A DNA stretch of 64,000 nucleotides, from NCBI RefSeq assembly GCF_023617245.1, contig NZ_CP067396.1, positions 2,542,001 through 2,606,000 on the forward strand, in the 5' to 3' direction. Of the stretch, positions 56,521 to 64,000 are shown piece after piece. The stretch comes from Lysobacter enzymogenes. GTDB lineage: Bacteria; Pseudomonadota; Gammaproteobacteria; Xanthomonadales; Xanthomonadaceae. The position numbers were made by a program, and so were the translations under genes. The notes beneath the pieces are model-generated. The model searched no databases and was not told the DNA's origin. It was given only the letters and a program-made list of their open reading frames with translations. Within the stretch, counting starts at the first letter, position 1; every line of letters begins with the position of its first letter.

Positions 56521-56882
56521 GCGAGAACGAACACGGCGCCGCCCCGGCGCACGAGCCGATCACCTGGGGCGATTTCGAGAAAGTGGCGATCTGCGCCGGC
56601 ACGGTGGTGCAGGTCGAGGAGTTTCCGCAGGCGCGCAAGCCGGCGTGGAAGCTGTGGGTCGACTTCGGCCCGTACGGGGTGCGCAAGACCAGCGCGCAGA
56701 TCCGCCAGCTGTACTCGGCCGAGCAATTGGTCGGGCGGCAGATCGTCGGGGTGATCAATTTTCCGCCCAAGCAGATCGGTCCGTTCGTGTCGGAGTTCCT
56801 GCTGACCGGATTCCCGACCGACGAGGGCGTGGTGGTGACGGCGATCGAGCGGCCGGTACCGAACGGGACGCGGTTGGCCTGA
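56517..56882 (+). CDS. csaA: CsaA-type tRNA-binding/chaperone protein
   Basis: A 121-residue protein with a single tRNA-binding (EMAP/Trbp111) OB fold: DFEKVAICAGTVVQVEEFPQ, ARKPAWKLWVDFG, QLVGRQIVGVINFPPKQIG and EFLLTGFP. This matches CsaA, a homodimer that binds tRNA-like structures and has been described as an export chaperone in Bacillus. ATG 56517 overlaps the upstream oxidoreductase stop by four bases (ATGA), which fixes the start. Confidence 0.9.
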   Translation: MSENEHGAAPAHEPITWGDFEKVAICAGTVVQVEEFPQARKPAWKLWVDFGPYGVRKTSAQIRQLYSAEQLVGRQIVGVINFPPKQIGPFVSEFLLTGFPTDEGVVVTAIERPVPNGTRLA

Positions 56883-56962
56883 GGTGGGCGGCCGCGACGG
56901 GGCAGGGACGGGCGGTCTCGCGGAGGCGAGGGCGGTCGGTGGTTGCGGCGCAGTCGTGGTGT

Positions 56963-57045
56963 CGCGGTCGCGGCTTGCGCTGCTCCTACAAGGGGCTGGC
57001 CGTGGCGACGTTGTCGGCTGTAGGAGCGGCGCAAGCCGCGACCAC
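56963..57045. repeat. GTAG-family REP pair, tail to tail
   Basis: A right-type REP (ending gctgctcctac at 56989) is followed after about 30 bp by a left-type REP from 57020 (gtaggagcggcgcaagccgc). The order is inside-out relative to the other GTAG REPINs. Confidence 0.8.
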
Positions 57046-57180
57046 GAAACCATGCCTACGACGCCGCCAAACCGCACCTTCATTAAGTAAATTTAATCCG
57101 CCAAACACACCTTCAAGCACAGCTCGGCGCTAGCATCCCTTTGCGATCCACCATTTGGTCGTCTTCCAGGGAGTCTCGCC

Positions 57181-57489
57181 ATGCGTCGCACGCTCGCCGT
57201 TTCGCTCGCTTCCGTCCTGCTGTCCCTGAGCCTGGGCGCGTTCGCCGCGCCGCAAGCCGCGCCCGCCGCGCAGCCGACCGCCGCGGCCAAGTCGGCGCCG
57301 GCGACGATGCCCGCGGCCAAACCCGCGCCCGCGCCTGCCGCTGCGGCCGCGCCCGCCAAGGCCGCTCCGGCCAAGGCCGCGACCGAGCGCTGCCGCGACG
57401 GCAAGGGCAAGTTCATCGCCTGCGCCAAGAAGGCCGAGGCCACGCGCTGCCGCGACGCCAAGGGCAAGTTCACCGCCTGCCCGAAGTGA
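57181..57489 (+). CDS. Secreted Ala/Pro/Lys-rich protein with a duplicated Cys motif
   Basis: A 102-residue exported protein. The signal peptide MRRTLAVSLASVLLSLSLGA (cleavage near AFA-AP) is followed by about 45 residues of Ala/Pro/Lys repeats, then two copies of a CRD(G/A)KGKF(I/T)AC unit, each with two Cys that could form a disulfide. ATG 57181 has GGGAG upstream. It stands alone between REP elements. I do not recognise a function; small basic secreted proteins of this kind are common in xanthomonads. Confidence 0.75.
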   Translation: MRRTLAVSLASVLLSLSLGAFAAPQAAPAAQPTAAAKSAPATMPAAKPAPAPAAAAAPAKAAPAKAATERCRDGKGKFIACAKKAEATRCRDAKGKFTACPK

Positions 57490-57678
57490 GTCCCGCCGGC
57501 GCGCGGCGACCCTAGCGCCGCGCGCCGGGCGTCTCCCGGCCGTCGCGGCGCGGCGGCCGCACCCTCATCGCTTTCGTCGTTCGCGCGCGCCTGTCTTGTG
57601 GGTGGCGTCGCGCGGCCCCCGGCGCGCGGCCTAGCACGGCGCTGGGGTTTTTGTTTTCGTGTTTGCGAGCGCTCCCCG

Positions 57679-57826
57679 GTAGGAGCGGCGCGAGCCGCGA
57701 GCGCGCCAATGCAACTACGACGGAGGCTTGCTGCGCTTTCGTTTTTGCGGCCATGGCGGCTTTATCGCCGCGCCACGGTTTTCGTCGCCGTTGCGTTGGC
57801 GCGGTCGCGGCTTGCGCCGCTCCTAC
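57679..57826. repeat. Long REPIN, GTAG family (148 bp)
   Basis: Left REP gtaggagcggcgcgagccgc and inverted right REP gcggcttgcgccgctcctac are separated by about 100 bp. This spacer is longer than in the other copy. Confidence 0.8.
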
Positions 57827-57845
57827 AGGTAGTTTCCGAGGCAAC

Positions 57846-57874
57846 AAAAAACCCCGGGGAATCCCGGGGTTTTT
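57846..57874 (-). terminator. Terminator of the fad operon
   Basis: An 8-bp stem accccggg / cccggggt is flanked by an A-run and a T-run, so it works for either strand. It is 22 bp past the thiolase stop. Confidence 0.9.
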
Positions 57875-57896
57875 CGTATCGCGAAACGGCGGGCGC

Positions 57897-59102
57897 TTAC
57901 AGCGCTTCGAAAATCCCCGCCGCGCCCATGCCGGTGCCGATGCACATCGTCACCATGCCGTACTTCTGCTTGCGCCGCTGCAGGCCGTGCACGATGGTCG
58001 CGGTGCGGATCGCGCCGGTGGCGCCGAGCGGGTGGCCGAGCGCGATCGCGCCGCCGAGCGGATTGACCTTGGACGGGTCGAGTTCGCTGTCGCGGATCAC
58101 CGCCAGCGCCTGTGCGGCGAAGGCTTCGTTGAGCTCGATCCAGTCGAGCTGGTCCTTGCTCAGGCCGGCCTGCTTGAGCGCCTTCGGGATCGCGGCGATC
58201 GGGCCGATGCCCATCACTTCCGGGCGCACGCCGGCGACCGAGAAGCTGACGAAGCGCGCCAGCGGGGTCAGGCCGTAGTCCTTCACCGCCTGGCCCGAGG
58301 CCAGCAGGATCGCCGCGGCGCCGTCGCTCATCTGCGAGCTGTTGCCGGCGGTGACGGTGCCGCCGAACTGGGCGTTGCGGAACACCGGCTTGAGCCGGGC
58401 CAGGCCTTCGATCGACGTATCGGCGCGCGGGCCTTCGTCGTTCTCGACCAAGAGCTGGCGCAGCTTGATCGCGTTCGACGACAGGTCCGGCACGTGCGAG
58501 ATCACATCATACGGGGTGATCTCGCTGCGGAACTCGCCGGCGGCCTGCGCGGCCAGCGCCTTGAGGTGCGAGGCCGCGGCGAATTCGTCCTGCTGCTCGC
58601 GCGAGACCTTCCACTCCTCGGCGACCTTCTCGGCGGTGATGCCCATTCCGTAGGCGATGGCGACGTGGTCGTCCTTGAACACCGACGGCGACAGCGCGAC
58701 CTTGTTGCCCATCATCGGCACCATCGACATCGACTCGGTGCCGCCGGCCAGGACCAAGTCGGCGTTGCCGAGGCGGATCTCGTTGGCGGCCAGCGCCACG
58801 GCCTGCAGGCCGGACGAGCAGAAGCGGTTGACGGTCTGCGCGGCGACGGTATCGGGCAGGCCGGCCAGCAGCACGCCGATGCGCGCCACGTTCATGCCTT
58901 GCTCGCCCTCGGGCATGGCGCAGCCGATGATGGCGTCGTCGATGCGGCCCAGGTCGATGCCCGGCGCCTGCGCGACCACGGCCTTGAGCACGTGGGCGAG
59001 CATGTCGTCGGGACGGGTGTTGCGGAACACGCCGCGCGGGGCCTTGCCGACCGGGGTGCGGGTGGCGGCGACGATGTAGGCGTCTTGGATTTGCTTGGTC
59101 AT
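57897..59102 (-). CDS. fadA: Acetyl-CoA C-acyltransferase (3-ketoacyl-CoA thiolase)
   Basis: A 401-residue thiolase that cleaves 3-ketoacyl-CoA with CoA, the last step of fatty-acid beta-oxidation. Nucleophile Cys95 lies in NRFCSSGLQA, and GGTESMSMVPMMG, NEAFAAQ, the His in GGAIALGHPLGATG and the second Cys in CIGTGMG complete the active site. It follows the HAD-ECH gene by 27 nt and is the last gene of the operon. Pairing with a HAD-first multifunctional enzyme suggests the FadN/FadA-like rather than the classical FadBA system, but the reaction is the same. Confidence 0.94.
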   Translation of the reverse strand: MTKQIQDAYIVAATRTPVGKAPRGVFRNTRPDDMLAHVLKAVVAQAPGIDLGRIDDAIIGCAMPEGEQGMNVARIGVLLAGLPDTVAAQTVNRFCSSGLQAVALAANEIRLGNADLVLAGGTESMSMVPMMGNKVALSPSVFKDDHVAIAYGMGITAEKVAEEWKVSREQQDEFAAASHLKALAAQAAGEFRSEITPYDVISHVPDLSSNAIKLRQLLVENDEGPRADTSIEGLARLKPVFRNAQFGGTVTAGNSSQMSDGAAAILLASGQAVKDYGLTPLARFVSFSVAGVRPEVMGIGPIAAIPKALKQAGLSKDQLDWIELNEAFAAQALAVIRDSELDPSKVNPLGGAIALGHPLGATGAIRTATIVHGLQRRKQKYGMVTMCIGTGMGAAGIFEAL

Positions 59103-59129
59103 CTCGATAAGTCCTATGTCGTCGTCGGC

Positions 59130-61505
59130 TTAGTTGCGCAGCGGCTTGCCGGTCTTGAGCATGTGCGCGATCCGCTCCTGGGTCTTGGGCATCTGCGCCA
59201 GGGCCACGAAGTGCTCGCGCTCGAGCTTGAGCAGCCATTCCTCGTCGACCAGCGCGCCGCGGTCGACTTCGCCGCCGCAGATCACGGTGGCGATGCGGCT
59301 GGCGATCTCGTAGTCGTGCGGGGAGATGAAGCGGCCTTCGAGCATGTTCACCAACAGCATCTTGAAGGTGGCGATGCCGACGTCGCCGGCGGCCTGGATG
59401 CGCCGCGCCGGCAGCGGCGGGCGGTAGCCGGCCTCGGCCAGGCCGCGCGCCTGCGCCTTGGCCGCGTGCAGCAGCTCGAACGCGTTGAACACCACCACGT
59501 CGTCGTTGCGGGCGAGCTTGAGCTCGCGCACTTCGAACGCCGAGGTCGCGACCTTGCCCATCGCCACGCTTTCGAACGCGGTCTTCAGGTGGGCGAACAC
59601 GTCGCCGCCCGGACCGGCCGCGTCGGACGCGCGCACCGCCAGTTCCTTGAGCCCGCCGCCGGCCGGCAGCAGGCCGACGCCGGCCTCGACCAGGCCGACG
59701 TAGCTTTCCAGCGCGAACACCGCGCGCGCCGAATGCATCTGGAACTCGCAGCCGCCGCCGAGCGCGAGCCCGCGCACCGCCGCGACCACCGGCACCAGCG
59801 AGTACTTGATGCGCTGGCTGGTGGCCTGGAAGTTGGCGACCATCGCCTCGAAGCCCTTGATGTCGCCGGCCTGCAGCAGGCCGAGCGCGCCGGACAGGTC
59901 GGCGCCGGCCGAGAACGGCTCCTTCGGCTGCCAGATCACCACGCCCTTGAACTTCTTCTCGGCGATGCCGATGGCTTCCTGGATGCCGTTGAGCACGTGG
60001 TCGTTGACCGTGTGCATCTTGGTCTTGAAGCTGATGACCGCGACGTCGTCGCCTTCATCGGCCCACAGGCGGATGCCGTCGTTCTCGAACACGGTCTGGC
60101 CCTGCGAGAACTTCTCGCCGAGCAGGGCATCGGGGAAGCGCTGGCGCGCGTACACAGGGTTGGACGAGCGCGGCACCTGCCCGCCGCGGCCCGGGCTGTA
60201 GCTGCCCTTGCCGTCGTGCACGCCCTCGCGCCCGTCGAACACCCAGTTCGGCAGCGGCGCGCTGGCCATGGCCTTGCCGGCGACGATGTCCTCGGCGATC
60301 CAGTCGGCGACCTGCTTCCAGCCGGCGGCCTGCCAGGTCTCGAACGGGCCCAGCGACCAGCCGTAGCCCCAGCGCATCGCGAAGTCGACGTCGCGCGCGG
60401 TGTCGGCGATGGATTCCAGGTGGTAGGCGCTGTAGTGGAAGGTGTCGCGGAACGCCGCCCACAGGAACTGCGCCTGCGGATGGCTGCTGGCGCGCAGCGC
60501 GGCGAACTTCTTGGCCGGGTCCTTTTCCTTCAGCATCGCCGCGACTTCGGGATCGAGCTCGCCGGCGGAGACGCGGTAGTCCTGCGCCTTGAGGTCCAGC
60601 ACCAGGATGTCCTTGCCCTTCTTGGTGTAGAAGCCGGCGCCAGCCTTCTGCCCGAGCGCGCCCTTCTCGACCAGCGCGCTGAGCCACTTCGGCGCCTTGA
60701 AGTACTGGTGCCAGGGGTCGTCGGGCAGGGTGTCGGCCATGGTCTTGATGACGTGGGCCATCGTGTCCAGGCCGACCACGTCGGCGGTGCGGTAGGTCGC
60801 CGACTTCGGCCGGCCGATCGCCGGACCGGTCAGCGCGTCGACCGCGTCGAAGCCGAGGCCGAACTGTTCGGTGTGGTGCATCGCGGCGAGCATCGAGAAC
60901 ACGCCGATGCGGTTGCCGATGAAGTTCGGGGTGTCCTTGGCGATCACCACGCCCTTGCCGAGGGTGGTGGTCAGGAAGGTCTCGAGGCCCTCCAGCACCG
61001 CCGCGTCGGTGGTCTTGGCCGGGATCAGCTCGGCCAGGTGCATGTAGCGCGGCGGGTTGAAGAAGTGCACGCCGAGGAAGCGGTGGCGCAGCTGCTCCGG
61101 CAGCACCTCGGCGAGCTTGTTGATGCCCAGGCCGGAGGTGTTGGAGGCCAGCACCGCGTGCTCGGGCACGTAGTCGGCGATCTTCTTGTACAGGTCCTGC
61201 TTCCAGTCCATGCGTTCGGCGATGGCTTCGATCACCAGGTCGCAGCCGCGCAGCTGTTCCAGGCCGGTGTCGTAGTTGGCCGCGGTCAGGCGCTCGGCCA
61301 GGGCCTTGCTGGCCAGCGGCGCCGGGCTCAGCTTGGCCAGGTTGGCGATGGCCTTGTTGACGATGCCGTTGGGGTCGCCGTCTTTGGCGGCCAGGTCGAA
61401 CAGGACCGTGTCGACGCCGGCGTTGGTCAGGTGCGCGGCGATCTGGGCGCCCATGACGCCGGCCCCGAGGACCGCGGCGCGACGGACTAGCAATTGGTTG
61501 GACAT
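59130..61505 (-). CDS. 3-hydroxyacyl-CoA dehydrogenase/enoyl-CoA hydratase
   Basis: A 791-residue bifunctional beta-oxidation enzyme with the dehydrogenase first: NAD-binding VLGAGVMGAQIAAHL (12-26), then VLASNTSGLG, GVHFFNPPRYMHLAEL and KDTPNFIGNRIG. The hydratase/crotonase part is C-terminal (about 480 on), with FSAGADLSGALGLL, AAVRGLALGGGCEFQMHSA and LVEAGVGLLPAGGG. Classical FadB has the opposite order, so this is the FadN-like type. ATG 61505 has AAGGAG upstream. It sits between a PsrA-like regulator and the thiolase, an operon for fatty-acid breakdown. Confidence 0.94.
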   Translation of the reverse strand: MSNQLLVRRAAVLGAGVMGAQIAAHLTNAGVDTVLFDLAAKDGDPNGIVNKAIANLAKLSPAPLASKALAERLTAANYDTGLEQLRGCDLVIEAIAERMDWKQDLYKKIADYVPEHAVLASNTSGLGINKLAEVLPEQLRHRFLGVHFFNPPRYMHLAELIPAKTTDAAVLEGLETFLTTTLGKGVVIAKDTPNFIGNRIGVFSMLAAMHHTEQFGLGFDAVDALTGPAIGRPKSATYRTADVVGLDTMAHVIKTMADTLPDDPWHQYFKAPKWLSALVEKGALGQKAGAGFYTKKGKDILVLDLKAQDYRVSAGELDPEVAAMLKEKDPAKKFAALRASSHPQAQFLWAAFRDTFHYSAYHLESIADTARDVDFAMRWGYGWSLGPFETWQAAGWKQVADWIAEDIVAGKAMASAPLPNWVFDGREGVHDGKGSYSPGRGGQVPRSSNPVYARQRFPDALLGEKFSQGQTVFENDGIRLWADEGDDVAVISFKTKMHTVNDHVLNGIQEAIGIAEKKFKGVVIWQPKEPFSAGADLSGALGLLQAGDIKGFEAMVANFQATSQRIKYSLVPVVAAVRGLALGGGCEFQMHSARAVFALESYVGLVEAGVGLLPAGGGLKELAVRASDAAGPGGDVFAHLKTAFESVAMGKVATSAFEVRELKLARNDDVVVFNAFELLHAAKAQARGLAEAGYRPPLPARRIQAAGDVGIATFKMLLVNMLEGRFISPHDYEIASRIATVICGGEVDRGALVDEEWLLKLEREHFVALAQMPKTQERIAHMLKTGKPLRN

Positions 61506-61691
61506 CGTCTACAACTCCTTGAAGGAATAGAGATTCGCGAGCGGGCTGGGGTCAGTGCGCTGCACGAAGCGGCTTCAGGTAACGCGGGAATGGTGGGTGG
61601 CGGGAATCCGGCGGCGGGGAGGTTCGGGACCGGGGCCGGGTTCGCGGCCGTCCGGCGGCGCGGCCCCCGCCGGGGCCCGCGCCTGCGCCGC

Positions 61692-62312
61692 TCAGCTCTT
61701 GAAGCCGGCGGCGGCGAAGCGGATCAGTTCGCGCGCGGCGCGTTCACGGTGCGCCTGTTCGGTGACACCGGCGGGACGCTTGATCAGGCCGAAGTCGGCC
61801 ATCGCATAGGTCAGCGAACCGGCCAGGAAGTCCAGGCGCCAGTACAGCTCCTCCTTGCTCAGCCCCGGCACCGCGGTGGCGATGGCCTTGGCGAACTCGC
61901 GCAGGACGTGGCCGTAGTGGTCGGACAGGAACTTGCGCAGGCTGTCGTTCTTCTCGGCGTAGGCGCGGGCGATGACCCGGACGAAGGCGCCGCCGCCATT
62001 GCGGTCCTGGGCCAGGGCCAGGGCGGGCTCGACGAACGCGGCCAGGATCGGCTCCAGCTCGCCGGGACGCTCGGCCAGCGCGGCCTTGAGCGCGCTCAGC
62101 CGCTGCGCGGTCATCTCGTCCATGCGCCGGCGGAACACCTCGTTGACCAGGTTCTCCTTGCTGCCGAAGTGGTAGTTGACCGCGGCGATGTTGACGTCGG
62201 CGCGGCTGGTGACCTGGCGCAGCGAGGTGCCGGTGAAGCCGAACTGGGCGAACAGCTCCTCGGCGGCGCCGAGAATGCGGTCCTTGGTCGAAAAATGGGC
62301 GGTGCTGGACAT
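61692..62312 (-). CDS. psrA: PsrA-like TetR regulator of fatty-acid degradation
   Basis: A 206-residue TetR-family repressor. The DNA-binding part is STKDRILGAAEELFAQFGF followed by TSLRQVTSRADVNIAAVNYH and FGSKENL, nearly the PsrA signature (NxAAVNYHFGSKxxL). The C-terminal part ELYWRLDFLAGSLTYAMADF fits a long-chain acyl ligand pocket. PsrA in pseudomonads represses fad genes and is released by long-chain fatty acids. ATG 62312 is preferred over ATG 62351, because the latter would sit 2 bp from the palindromic operator at 62354-62371. First gene of the fad operon. Confidence 0.88.
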   Translation of the reverse strand: MSSTAHFSTKDRILGAAEELFAQFGFTGTSLRQVTSRADVNIAAVNYHFGSKENLVNEVFRRRMDEMTAQRLSALKAALAERPGELEPILAAFVEPALALAQDRNGGGAFVRVIARAYAEKNDSLRKFLSDHYGHVLREFAKAIATAVPGLSKEELYWRLDFLAGSLTYAMADFGLIKRPAGVTEQAHRERAARELIRFAAAGFKS

Positions 62313-62353
62313 GCGGACGGGTGGCTCCGGGACGCGGCCAGGGGTGGCCATGA

Positions 62354-62371
62354 ATCAAACGCTTGTTTGAT
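62354..62371. promoter_or_regulatory. Palindromic operator candidate for the PsrA-like regulator
   Basis: ATCAAACGCTTGTTTGAT is a perfect 18-bp palindrome just upstream of the regulator gene. Its core CAAAC-N4-GTTTG is close to the known PsrA motif GAAAC-N4-GTTTC. It should control the regulator and, by read-through, the fad genes. Confidence 0.75.
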
Positions 62372-62534
62372 GCTAGTCCGGGCGCCGGGCCGCGGTCAAT
62401 CCGGTGGCGTATGTCGGGCCGCCGACGGCGGCGAACGGCAAAGCCGGGCAGGGCGGGAAACGCCCCGTTCGCGCGTCGTCCCCACTCCCGAATCGCCGCG
62501 CTTGCATGTAGAATTACCGCAGCCATATCGGCTA

Positions 62535-62560
62535 AACCCGCGTCCCGTCGCGGGTTTTCT
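62535..62560 (+). promoter_or_regulatory. Terminator-like hairpin in the ndk leader
   Basis: The arms aacccgcg and cgcgggtt pair around the 6-nt loop tcccgt, followed by tttctgttattc. It is about 50 bp before ndk. TAGAAT at 62509-62514 upstream could be a -10 box and TATTCT (62563-62568) another. Possible attenuator, or the terminator of an unseen short transcript. Confidence 0.5.
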
Positions 62561-62609
62561 GTTATTCTCAGGGCCGACCGCAAGCGGCCCGCCTACCCGG
62601 AGAGATTCC

Positions 62610-63035
62610 ATGGCGCTGGAGCGCACCCTGTCCATCATCAAGCCCGACGCCGTCGCCAAGAACGTCATCGGCGAGATCTACACCCGCTTCGAAAAGGCCG
62701 GCCTCAAGGTCGTCGCCTCGAAGATGAAGCACCTGTCGAAGCAGGAAGCGGAAGGTTTCTACGCCGTTCACCGCGAACGCCCGTTCTTCGCCGCGCTGGT
62801 CGAGTTCATGATCAGCGGTCCGGTGGTGATCCAGGCGTTGCAGGGCGAGAACGCCGTGCTCAAGCACCGCGAACTGATGGGCGCCACCAACCCGAAGGAC
62901 GCCGCGCCGGGCACGATCCGCGCCGACTTCGCCGACAGCATCGACGCCAACGCCGTGCACGGTTCGGACAGCCTGGAGAACGCCGCGATCGAAATCGCGT
63001 ACTTCTTCCCGGCCACCGACGTCTACGCGCGCTGA
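62610..63035 (+). CDS. ndk: Nucleoside diphosphate kinase
   Basis: A 141-residue NDK, which balances nucleoside triphosphates using ATP. It has ERTLSIIKPDAVAKNVIG at the start, RPFFAALVEFMISGPV, MGATNPKDAAPGTIRADFA and the active-site His in NAVHGSDSLENAA. ATG 62610 with GGAGAG upstream. rlmN follows after 40 bp on the same strand, the usual xanthomonad and gammaproteobacterial order. Confidence 0.97.
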   Translation: MALERTLSIIKPDAVAKNVIGEIYTRFEKAGLKVVASKMKHLSKQEAEGFYAVHRERPFFAALVEFMISGPVVIQALQGENAVLKHRELMGATNPKDAAPGTIRADFADSIDANAVHGSDSLENAAIEIAYFFPATDVYAR

Positions 63036-63075
63036 TCGCCAGACGCTGAGCGCAGCAGCAAACACGAGACCGCAG

Positions 63076-64000
63076 TGAACGAGATCCGCGACAACATCGA
63101 CGCCCCTTCCGCCGCCGACGCGCAGGCCGAGGGCAAGACGCGCATCGACGCCGTGCGCGTCGATGCGGCCGCGGACGCAGTCGCAGCGGTTCCGGCCACG
63201 GCGGCGGCCAAGCCGGTCGCCGCCGTGCCCGACAACGGCAAGACCAACCTGTTCGACCTCGACCGCACCCAGCTCGAGGATTTCTTCGAACACAGCCTGG
63301 GCGAGAAGCGCTACCGCGCGCACCAGGTGATGAAGTGGATCCACCACCGCTACGTCACCGACTTCGACGGCATGACCGACCTGGGCAAGGCGCTGCGCGC
63401 CAAGCTCGAAGCGCACGCGCAGGTGCGCGCGCCGATGGTCGTGTTCGACAAGCCCTCCACCGACGGCACCCACAAGTGGCTGCTCGGCATGGACCCGAAG
63501 AACGCGATCGAGACCGTCTACATCCCCGACAAGGGCCGCGGCACGCTGTGCGTGTCCTCGCAGGTCGGCTGCGCGTTGAACTGCCAGTTCTGCTCGACCG
63601 CGACCCAGGGCTTCAACCGCAACCTGTCCACCGCCGAGATCATCGGCCAGGTGTGGGTGGCGGCGCGCCATCTCGGCAACGTCCCGCACCAGCAGCGCCG
63701 GCTCACCAACGTGGTGATGATGGGCATGGGCGAGCCGCTGGCGAACTTCGACAACGTCGTGCGCGCGATGAGCATCATGCGCGACGACCTCGGCTACGGC
63801 CTGGCCAACAAGCGCGTGACGCTGTCGACCGCGGGCATGGTGCCGATGATCGACAAGCTCGGCGAAGTGTCCGACGTGTCGCTGGCGGTGTCGCTGCACG
63901 CGCCCAACGACGAGCTGCGCAGCGAGCTGGTCCCGCTCAACAAGAAGTACCCGATCGCCGAGTTGATGGAGTCCTGCGTGCGCTACGCGCTGCGCAAGCG
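63076..64000 (+). CDS. rlmN: 23S rRNA (adenine-2503-C2)-methyltransferase, partial
   Basis: A radical-SAM methyltransferase for A2503 of 23S rRNA and A37 of some tRNAs, cut by the right edge after 308 codons. The SAM-binding cysteines are Cys166, Cys170 and Cys173 in VGCALNCQFCSTATQGF. Also visible are VVMMGMGEPLANFDNV and SLAVSLHAPNDELR. The N terminus (about 55 residues, Ala/Asp-rich) is longer than in E. coli; GTG 63076 is the likely start, with no strong ribosome-binding site, and a later start near NLFDLDRTQLEDFF cannot be excluded. It follows ndk. Confidence 0.95.

Larger units (their letters stand above)
57490..57896. other. Intergenic region with long REPIN and terminator
   Basis: 407 bp without a gene. 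It contains the GTAG-family REPIN (57679-57826) and the terminator of the convergent thiolase operon (57846-57874). The first 190 bp are GC-rich with nothing recognisable. Confidence 0.6.

Noticed and set aside
57181..57489. Reading the Lys/Ala-rich small protein as a histone H1-like protein
   Set aside because: A clear signal peptide and paired cysteines indicate export rather than a nucleoid role.

Overview
The window is very GC-rich chromosomal DNA from a gammaproteobacterium of the Xanthomonadaceae, most like Lysobacter. The evidence is a type-B L36 (rpmJ) of the xanthomonad form, the block cmk-rpsA-ihfB-lapA-lapB-glycosyltransferase-dehydratase-galU, the divergent rne/rluC pair, a PsrA-like regulator with fad genes, agmatine-route putrescine genes, and GTAG- and GTGG-type REP palindromes between genes. 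Assignment to Lysobacter is inference from these features; no database search was possible.

Region 1 (1-16044, all minus strand) is the promoter-proximal part of a non-ribosomal peptide synthetase (NRPS) operon that runs off the left edge. The first gene is A-T-C-A-T-C-A-T with a terminal thioester reductase domain. The second is A-T-C-A-T. The third starts with a condensation domain and is cut by the edge. The reductase sits in the first transcribed gene, and both complete subunits begin with an adenylation domain and no condensation domain. The operon therefore either encodes two assembly lines or is not colinear with its product. Two of the five visible adenylation domains have proline-type specificity codes. 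No MbtH, phosphopantetheinyl transferase, tailoring enzyme or exporter is visible.

Region 2 (16464-29529) holds a DUF4180 protein, a PEP mutase/isocitrate lyase-superfamily enzyme, a GacA/UvrY-type response regulator, RNase E, the pseudouridine synthase RluC, a minus-strand operon (phhB, a TonB-C-domain lipoprotein, an unknown), nfuA, a Pro/Ala-rich single-pass membrane protein and two small c-type cytochromes.

Region 3 (29900-45557) holds a three-gene RND efflux operon (adaptor plus two inner-membrane pumps, no outer-membrane channel), a TraB-family membrane protein, a TetR regulator with an alpha/beta hydrolase, and a polyamine cluster (small secreted protein, aguA, aguB, GNAT acetyltransferase), then rpmJ.

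Region 4 (45803-56882) is housekeeping and envelope: cmk, rpsA, ihfB, lapA, lapB, a WecA/MraY-like transferase, a WbpM/CapD-like dehydratase and galU. After these come a small membrane protein and a FAD oxidoreductase translationally coupled to csaA.

Region 5 (57181-64000) has a small secreted repeat protein, a beta-oxidation operon (PsrA-like TetR, HAD-ECH fusion, thiolase) with a perfect palindromic operator candidate, ndk, and the 5' part of rlmN.

Intergenic DNA is rich in paired inverted REP elements of two families and one copy of a third inverted-repeat element. I saw no tRNA, rRNA, CRISPR array, prophage or intact insertion sequence.
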